Assembly: GCA_019119745.1 (NCBI GenBank)
Contig: DWWI01000087.1
Location: 1 to 11,314 of the forward strand
DNA from: Candidatus Mediterraneibacter gallistercoris
GTDB lineage: Bacteria; Bacillota_A; Clostridia; Lachnospirales; Lachnospiraceae
Direction of reading: 5' to 3'
Length of the DNA stretch: 11,314 nt
The stretch's first letter is position 1; each line of letters starts with the position of its first letter. The notes below the pieces were generated by a model. It did not search any database. It was not told the DNA's origin and was given only the letters and a program-made list of their open reading frames with translations. Position numbers and translations under genes: made by a program. Shown in pieces: positions 7,339 through 11,314 of the stretch.

Positions 7339-7368
7339 TAGTATGTCCTCATTATGTTCAGTTTATGA
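7339..7368 (-). promoter_or_regulatory. Putative sporulation sigma promoter for the coat gene pair
   Basis: On the minus strand TCATA (7364-7368) and CATACTA (7339-7345) are 18 bases apart. This is close to the sigma-G pattern and also shares the CATA core of sigma-E and sigma-K boxes, so the exact factor is uncertain. The expected start point is about 30 bases before the ATG at 7302. The upstream box lies within the last codons of the C26 hydrolase gene. Confidence 0.42.
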
Positions 7369-8062
7369 GTGAATGGAGAACAAATTCATGAAAAAGTTTC
7401 CGCATTTCGGGAGAATGGCGGTACATACATTCGGGATGCCACTGCACGCCGATGGCAAAAGGATGATTCTTTATCTCGACTGCCTCGATTGTATCATCCT
7501 GCGCGCGTGCGCTGACAATTACATCCTTTCCTGGCGAGTTGACGGCCTGATGGTGAAAACTGTTTACAAAAAGACAGGGACCGACATACTCTCTGAGGCG
7601 GCTTCCGCGTTCGGTGCGGATCCTGTGGCTGACCTCGCTGCGGGCTGCGGACTGCTGCATATGATCGAGCGTTTTTCCGGGAATGAGAGACATGTCCTGC
7701 CAGATTGTACCTCCGCAGGCGACGCACAGGATCTGCATTCCCCTGCAGATAGCAAAGACGGGTTTGCCGGATTTCAGTATACGCTTCATAAGACGAATTT
7801 GAAATAAATCTACAGTGACGTCGGTCTTTCCATTTCCTTTCCGCGGTTCTTCCCCGAACAGCAGAGGTGTAATATCACCGCCGCCGCAGAAGAGAAAACC
7901 GTCACACAGCCCGGCGTATTCACCGAGCAGATGATCACTTCTCACGAGAGGAAGTATGAGAGGAATTCCTTTTGCATAACGTACGGACTGGATATACGGA
8001 TTAGTGACAAACTGTCGGTCCTTGGTAAAACCGCAGACAATGATTCCGATTTTGGGCTCCAT
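7358..8062 (-). CDS. Class C26 gamma-glutamyl hydrolase (PuuD-like)
   Basis: A 234-residue member of peptidase family C26, the class I glutamine amidotransferase-like hydrolases that include gamma-glutamyl-gamma-aminobutyrate hydrolase. The triad is visible: Cys106 in the nucleophile elbow AICRGMQ, and His209 with Glu211 in GVQWHPE. The oxyanion loop FCGGGDITP (58-66) is also typical, and SFHHQAV (168-174) is a substrate-side motif of the family. Members cleave gamma-glutamyl amide bonds of small cytoplasmic molecules; the substrate here is not known. The ATG at 8062 follows GAAGGAG (8068-8074, complement) with 5 bases between. The open frame runs back to 8254, but that extension crosses the promoter region and the next gene. 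A CATACTCTA at 8115-8123 (complement) resembles a sigma-K -10 box but has no -35 partner. The coat genes follow after 55 bp on the same strand without a terminator. Confidence 0.92.
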   Translation of the reverse strand: MEPKIGIIVCGFTKDRQFVTNPYIQSVRYAKGIPLILPLVRSDHLLGEYAGLCDGFLFCGGGDITPLLFGEEPRKGNGKTDVTVDLFQIRLMKRILKSGKPVFAICRGMQILCVACGGTIWQDMSLIPGKTLDHMQQSAARSEVSHRIRTERGSRLREYVGPCLFVNSFHHQAVNSPGKDVIVSARAQDDTIEAVEIKNHPFAIGVQWHPECMYRHSPEMRKLFHEFVLHSLIN

Positions 8063-8201
8063 AGATTCTCCTTCACAGATATATTTTAGACAGAAATAAT
8101 GCCATGATGTATGATAGAGTATGTAAGAAAACGGGATATTATACATAGTATTAAAATGAAAAATGTGGCTCACCGCCGGAAAAGACTGGAGGCAGATATT
8201 T

Positions 8202-9248
8202 ATGAAATGGATCGATATGCACTGTGATACGCTCAGTGAGATCATAAAAACCAAAGAAAAAGATAAGAATACAAAAGAGAGTCTTCACAGAAATCACCTG
8301 TGTGTTGACGCAGAGCGTCTCAGCAGTTCGGAATCCGTGGCACAATTCTTTGCATGCTATGTAAATGCGGCGGAATATGGCACTCCAATTATGCAGATAA
8401 CACATCAGAAAGAGTTCCCTGTCAGGCGGGAAGACGGTCAAAGGTGGGATGAGGCATATGAGGCTATCCTGAAAATGATCGGCGAGGCGCACTGTGAGGA
8501 AGACCAGGAGCTTTTCTTCGCCAGGACGGTGGAAGAACTCTGTGTTCCGGGGAAGGAGACTGGTACATCAGAAAAGGAAAGAACAGCAGGTATCCTTACG
8601 GTAGAAGAAGGCGGCGTCTTAAACGGCAGCCTTTCCCGCCTGGATGAACTGTACGAGAAAGGCGTCCGTCTTGTTACTCTGACGTGGAATTATGAAAACT
8701 GTATCGGTTATCCGAACAGCCGTGACAGAAATATTATGGAAAAGGGACTCACGGACTTTGGTATATGGACAGTGGAGAGGATGAATGAGCTGGGGATGAT
8801 CGTAGACGTATCCCACCTGTCAGACGGCGGATTTTGGGATTGTATCAGATACAGCAGTTTTCCTGTTACTGCCTCCCACTCGAATGCCAGAAGCCTCTGT
8901 CGGCACCCGAGAAATCTGAGCGACGAGATGCTGCGTGCACTGGGGGAAAACGGAGGCGCAGCCGGACTTAACTTTTATTCTGAATTCCTGAGAGAAAAGA
9001 GCGGGGCGTCTCCCGCGGATATCGCAGAACATACGGCATGGATGATCAGTAAAGGCGGAGAGGACACGGTTGCCCTTGGAACAGATTTCGACGGTTTCGC
9101 TCAGGATTCCCTGCCGGCTGGCATACAAGGAGTACAGGATATGGAAAAAGTGTGGGATGCAATGAGGAAAAAGGGAATTACGCCGCGTCAGATCGATAAG
9201 ATAGCATACGGAAATATAATGCGGGTCATGCGGACGGTGTGGAAATAA
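8202..9248 (+). CDS. Membrane dipeptidase family M19 zinc dipeptidase
   Basis: A 348-residue amidohydrolase-fold enzyme of peptidase family M19 (renal dipeptidase type), normal in length. Expected binuclear zinc ligands are present in order: His7 and Asp9 in DMHCDT, Glu136 in VEEGG as the bridging ligand, His205 in DVSHLS and His226 in SHSNAR, with Arg230 near the substrate carboxylate and Asp295 in GTDFDG. There is no signal peptide or membrane anchor, so despite the family name it should be cytoplasmic. Members hydrolyse dipeptides, often including those with a C-terminal D-residue. The ATG at 8202 follows TGGAGG (8187-8192) with 9 bases between. An in-frame ATG at 8163 has no ribosome site and lies in the intergenic region. 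It diverges from the C26 hydrolase gene. The 139-bp gap between them is A+T-rich and holds several TATTAT-like boxes, but no promoter with both elements was found. Confidence 0.94.
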   Translation: MKWIDMHCDTLSEIIKTKEKDKNTKESLHRNHLCVDAERLSSSESVAQFFACYVNAAEYGTPIMQITHQKEFPVRREDGQRWDEAYEAILKMIGEAHCEEDQELFFARTVEELCVPGKETGTSEKERTAGILTVEEGGVLNGSLSRLDELYEKGVRLVTLTWNYENCIGYPNSRDRNIMEKGLTDFGIWTVERMNELGMIVDVSHLSDGGFWDCIRYSSFPVTASHSNARSLCRHPRNLSDEMLRALGENGGAAGLNFYSEFLREKSGASPADIAEHTAWMISKGGEDTVALGTDFDGFAQDSLPAGIQGVQDMEKVWDAMRKKGITPRQIDKIAYGNIMRVMRTVWK

Positions 9249-9260
9249 GCAAAAGACTCT

Positions 9261-9300
9261 TTTTCTTAATAATTATATCGCTGAATATTAAGAATTTTTT
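9261..9300 (+). terminator. Probable A+T-rich terminator after the dipeptidase gene
   Basis: TTCTTAATA (9263-9271) pairs with TATTAAGAA (9286-9294) over 9 bp, with a further TT/AA pairing inside the loop, and is followed directly by T6 (9295-9300). The stem has almost no G or C, so it is a weaker terminator than the others here. Confidence 0.5.
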
Positions 9301-9325
9301 CTAAAAATTAGTCGAAAAGGGTGTG

Positions 9326-9331
9326 TATAAT
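9326..9331 (+). promoter_or_regulatory. Sigma-A -10 box for the C39 peptidase gene
   Basis: A perfect TATAAT lies 30 bases before the C39 start codon. No clear -35 hexamer is found 16-18 bases upstream, where the sequence is A-rich, so this may be a weak or activator-dependent promoter. Confidence 0.5.
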
Positions 9332-9360
9332 CTCCTTATTGAAAAGGAGGAGATGCCCTT

Positions 9361-10254
9361 ATGTGGGAGGAATGGGAAAGCGAGAGCAGATACAGGGGGA
9401 ACAGATATAAAGTAAACAGATATGAGGAAAGCAGGTATACAGGAGGCGGCAGGTCAGGAAAGCGCGGAAAAAATAGAAAGAGGAGGAGAAGACACAGGAT
9501 TCTGAAAAGTATTCTCTGTATCGCGATTATCATACCGATGATCATGGCGGTTCTTTGGGCAAAAGATATGATCAGCGGAAAGAGCAGTCTGGCAGTGATG
9601 GCTTTGTTCAACCCGAAAGTGCGGGAAGTGATGGCGAATAAAGATCAGTATCCGGAACAGCTGATCGAACTGCTGAAAAACAATGGAGAGACAGTGGACT
9701 TTGTTTTCGATTATCAGGAGAAGAAAGATGCTCCGCCGGCGGACACAGTCGGTGAAGTGGTACAGGGCCAGATCCCTCTGCTCCTGCAGTGGGATGAACG
9801 ATGGGGATACGCGTTTTATTCGGACGATATGATCGCTGTCAACGGGTGCGGGCCGACGGCAATCGCCATGGTGGCGGCAGGGCTGACAGGCGACAATACT
9901 ATAACGCCGTATAAGGTGGCGCAGTTTTCTGCTGAGAACGGATATTATGCCGGAGATGCAGGAACAAGCTGGACCCTGATGACGGACGGCGCGCGGCAGT
10001 TCGGGATATACGGGGAAGAGATGGGCCTTAGCGAGAGCGAGGTGTTCTCTGCATTGGAAAACGGCCATCCGATCATATGCAGTATGAGGCCGGGAGACTT
10101 TACAACGACCGGACACTTTATCGTACTGACCGGAGTCGAAGACGGGAAGATCCGGGTAAACGATCCGAACAGCCGGGTACGCAGTGGGAAGCTGTGGGAT
10201 TACAGCAGGCTGGAGTACCAGATCAACAATCTGTGGGTGTATACGGCGATGTAG
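9361..10254 (+). CDS. Membrane-anchored C39-type cysteine peptidase
   Basis: A 297-residue protein in three parts. Residues 1-46 are cytoplasmic, highly charged and low in complexity, with four RY pairs (10-11, 16-17, 20-21, 25-26) and a dense basic block at 38-46. Residues 50-67 form a single membrane helix; the basic block before it predicts that the rest is outside the cell. Residues 137-297 form a peptidase C39-like domain (Peptidase_C39_2): Gln143 in LLQWDERWG for the oxyanion hole, Cys163 in NGCGPTAIAM as nucleophile, His252 in GHFIVLTGV and the NDPN segment (267-270). Unlike bacteriocin-leader peptidases it is not fused to an ABC transporter, and no transporter or bacteriocin gene is nearby. 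A role in cell-surface or wall peptide processing is inferred. AAGGAGG at 9344-9350 precedes the ATG by 10 bases. It stands as a single-gene unit. Confidence 0.87.
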   Translation: MWEEWESESRYRGNRYKVNRYEESRYTGGGRSGKRGKNRKRRRRHRILKSILCIAIIIPMIMAVLWAKDMISGKSSLAVMALFNPKVREVMANKDQYPEQLIELLKNNGETVDFVFDYQEKKDAPPADTVGEVVQGQIPLLLQWDERWGYAFYSDDMIAVNGCGPTAIAMVAAGLTGDNTITPYKVAQFSAENGYYAGDAGTSWTLMTDGARQFGIYGEEMGLSESEVFSALENGHPIICSMRPGDFTTTGHFIVLTGVEDGKIRVNDPNSRVRSGKLWDYSRLEYQINNLWVYTAM

Positions 10255-10260
10255 AGACTA

Positions 10261-10299
10261 AGCCGGCAGTTATTCTTATTAACTGCCGGTTACTTTTTT
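10261..10299 (+). terminator. Intrinsic terminator after the C39 peptidase gene
   Basis: CCGGCAGTTA (10263-10272) pairs perfectly with TAACTGCCGG (10280-10289) around a 7-base loop. T6 follows at 10294-10299, three bases after the stem. Confidence 0.9.
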
Positions 10300-10324
10300 G
10301 TCTGTATTTGTGAAAAAGGCTCAG

Positions 10325-10354
10325 TTGTGAGGGACATATGAAAACTGGTATAAT
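10325..10354 (+). promoter_or_regulatory. Sigma-A promoter for the XRE regulator
   Basis: TTGTGA (10325-10330) and TATAAT (10349-10354) are 18 bases apart, and TGG just before the -10 box makes it an extended -10. The start point would be near 10361, giving a leader of about 60 bases. Confidence 0.72.
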
Positions 10355-10421
10355 GTGTGCAGGAAGAATATGTATAAGACGAAATGTGCATAACAGGAAA
10401 ATTGATGAGGAGGATACAGAT

Positions 10422-11314
10422 ATGCCGGTGGGAGAAGTGATACGCAGGAAGAGAAAAGAACAGGGACTTACGCAGGAACAGGTGGCACAGCGTCTTGGTG
10501 TATCCGCACCGGCGGTCAATAAGTGGGAGAGAGGCAGCAGTTATCCTGATATCGCAATACTGCCTGCTCTGGCGCGTCTCCTCAATACGGACGTCAATAC
10601 ACTTCTCTGTTTTCAGGAGGAACTTTCTGACAATGAGATCGCAGAGATATGTAACAAGATTGCAGCGATCATGGAGGAGCAGGGCCTGGAAACGGCATTT
10701 GACGCGGCAGAGCAGAAGGTGCGCGAATATCCGAATTGCGGGAAACTGATCCATATGATGGCTTCTATGGTGCAGGGATTACTGATGATGTCCGGCGGCC
10801 GGAGTACAGACAGAGAAAAATATGAAGAGAAGATATATTCATGGTATGAACGCGTGACCGAATGCAGCGGGGACGAACAGGTGAAAAATGCCGCCGCTTA
10901 TATGCTGGCGAGCAAATACATAATGAAGAAAGAGTATGAGAAAGCCCAAAAGATGCTCGACTCCCTGCCGAAGCAACAGGCAGATAAGAGAATCCTCAAT
11001 GCACGTCTTCTGCTTGCACAGGAGAAACATGATGAGGCGGCGGTGCTGCTGGAAAGGAAACTCACAGATGTGCTTAATGATCTCGGCATCGTGCTGTCCA
11101 TGCTGATGGATATTGCCTTTCGGGAGGGGGATATGGAACGGGCGGAAAAGATCGCGTCCGCGGGGGAACAGACCGCTCTTTTGTATGACCAATGGGGGTA
11201 CAGCCCCCTGATCCTGCCGATGGAGCTGGCAGTAAAGAAGAAAGATGTGGAAAAGAGTATTGCCTATATCCGGGAAATGCTCCGGATGCTGACGGAGCCC
11301 CAGCATATGTCGGA
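10422..11314 (+). CDS. XRE-family regulator with helical-repeat C-terminus, 5' part
   Basis: The gene runs off the right edge; 297 codons are visible with no stop. Residues 5-62 form a Cro/CI-type helix-turn-helix domain: IRRKRKEQGLTQEQVAQRLGV, then SAPAVNKWERGSSYPDIAILPALARLL. The rest, from about 70, is a chain of amphipathic helices with tetratricopeptide-like periodicity, for example EYEKAQKMLDSLP, KHDEAAVLLERKL and GDMERAEKIASAGEQ. Such proteins in Clostridia are cytoplasmic DNA-binding regulators whose helical repeats probably sense a peptide or protein partner; the targets are unknown. AGGAGG at 10408-10413 with 8 bases between fixes the ATG at 10422. It has its own extended -10 promoter and follows a strong terminator, so it starts a new transcription unit that may continue past the window. 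Confidence 0.88.
   Translation, partial: MPVGEVIRRKRKEQGLTQEQVAQRLGVSAPAVNKWERGSSYPDIAILPALARLLNTDVNTLLCFQEELSDNEIAEICNKIAAIMEEQGLETAFDAAEQKVREYPNCGKLIHMMASMVQGLLMMSGGRSTDREKYEEKIYSWYERVTECSGDEQVKNAAAYMLASKYIMKKEYEKAQKMLDSLPKQQADKRILNARLLLAQEKHDEAAVLLERKLTDVLNDLGIVLSMLMDIAFREGDMERAEKIASAGEQTALLYDQWGYSPLILPMELAVKKKDVEKSIAYIREMLRMLTEPQHMS

Noticed and set aside
7373..7807. A 144-codon plus-strand frame
   Set aside because: It is antisense to the C26 hydrolase, whose catalytic motifs are clear, and has no ribosome site.
8063..8254. A longer C26 hydrolase starting at 8254
   Set aside because: The extra 64 residues cross the divergent promoter region and the start of the dipeptidase gene, and GAAGGAG marks the ATG at 8062.

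Overview
The window looks like chromosomal core and near-core DNA of a spore-forming, anaerobic Firmicute, most likely a Lachnospiraceae member (Clostridia). This is inferred from the lon-engB gene order, rubredoxin, a YtvI-type sporulation permease, two small CotF-like coat proteins and strong AGGAGG ribosome sites. Species cannot be named from the sequence alone. All genes appear intact except the two cut by the window edges: lon lacks its N-terminal part and the final regulator lacks its C-terminus.

Layout. (1) Bases 1-3199, plus strand: a tight operon of lon (3' part), engB/ysxC and a YtvI-like AI-2E-family membrane protein, with a 1-bp gap and then an 11-bp overlap. (2) 3196-4929: a good sigma-A promoter, rubredoxin, a strong intrinsic terminator, then a flavoprotein with a conserved four-cysteine cluster that starts only 26 bp past the terminator. 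(3) 4952-6695: an RNase Z-like metallo-beta-lactamase fold hydrolase and a Cof-type HAD phosphatase. (4) 6691-6761: a 71-bp perfect palindrome that fills the gap between convergent genes and supplies the HAD stop codon. (5) 6764-8062, minus strand: a class C26 gamma-glutamyl hydrolase followed by two small CotF-like coat genes, each with its own CATA-type sporulation promoter candidate. (6) 8202-9248: an M19 membrane-type dipeptidase, divergent from the C26 gene. (7) 9361-10254: a membrane-anchored C39-type cysteine peptidase with its own promoter region and terminator. (8) 10422-11314: an XRE regulator with a helical-repeat C-terminal region, running off the window.

How the genes relate. Region 1 covers protein quality control, ribosome assembly and probably sporulation membrane function. 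Region 2 may be a small redox module (rubredoxin plus flavoprotein). Regions 5 and 6 pair two amide or peptide hydrolases with late sporulation genes. I found no CRISPR array, rRNA, tRNA, transposase gene, phage gene or defence system, and no convincing new multi-gene system. The most notable items are the 71-bp palindrome, the sporulation-type promoters of the coat gene pair, and the terminator placed just ahead of the flavoprotein.
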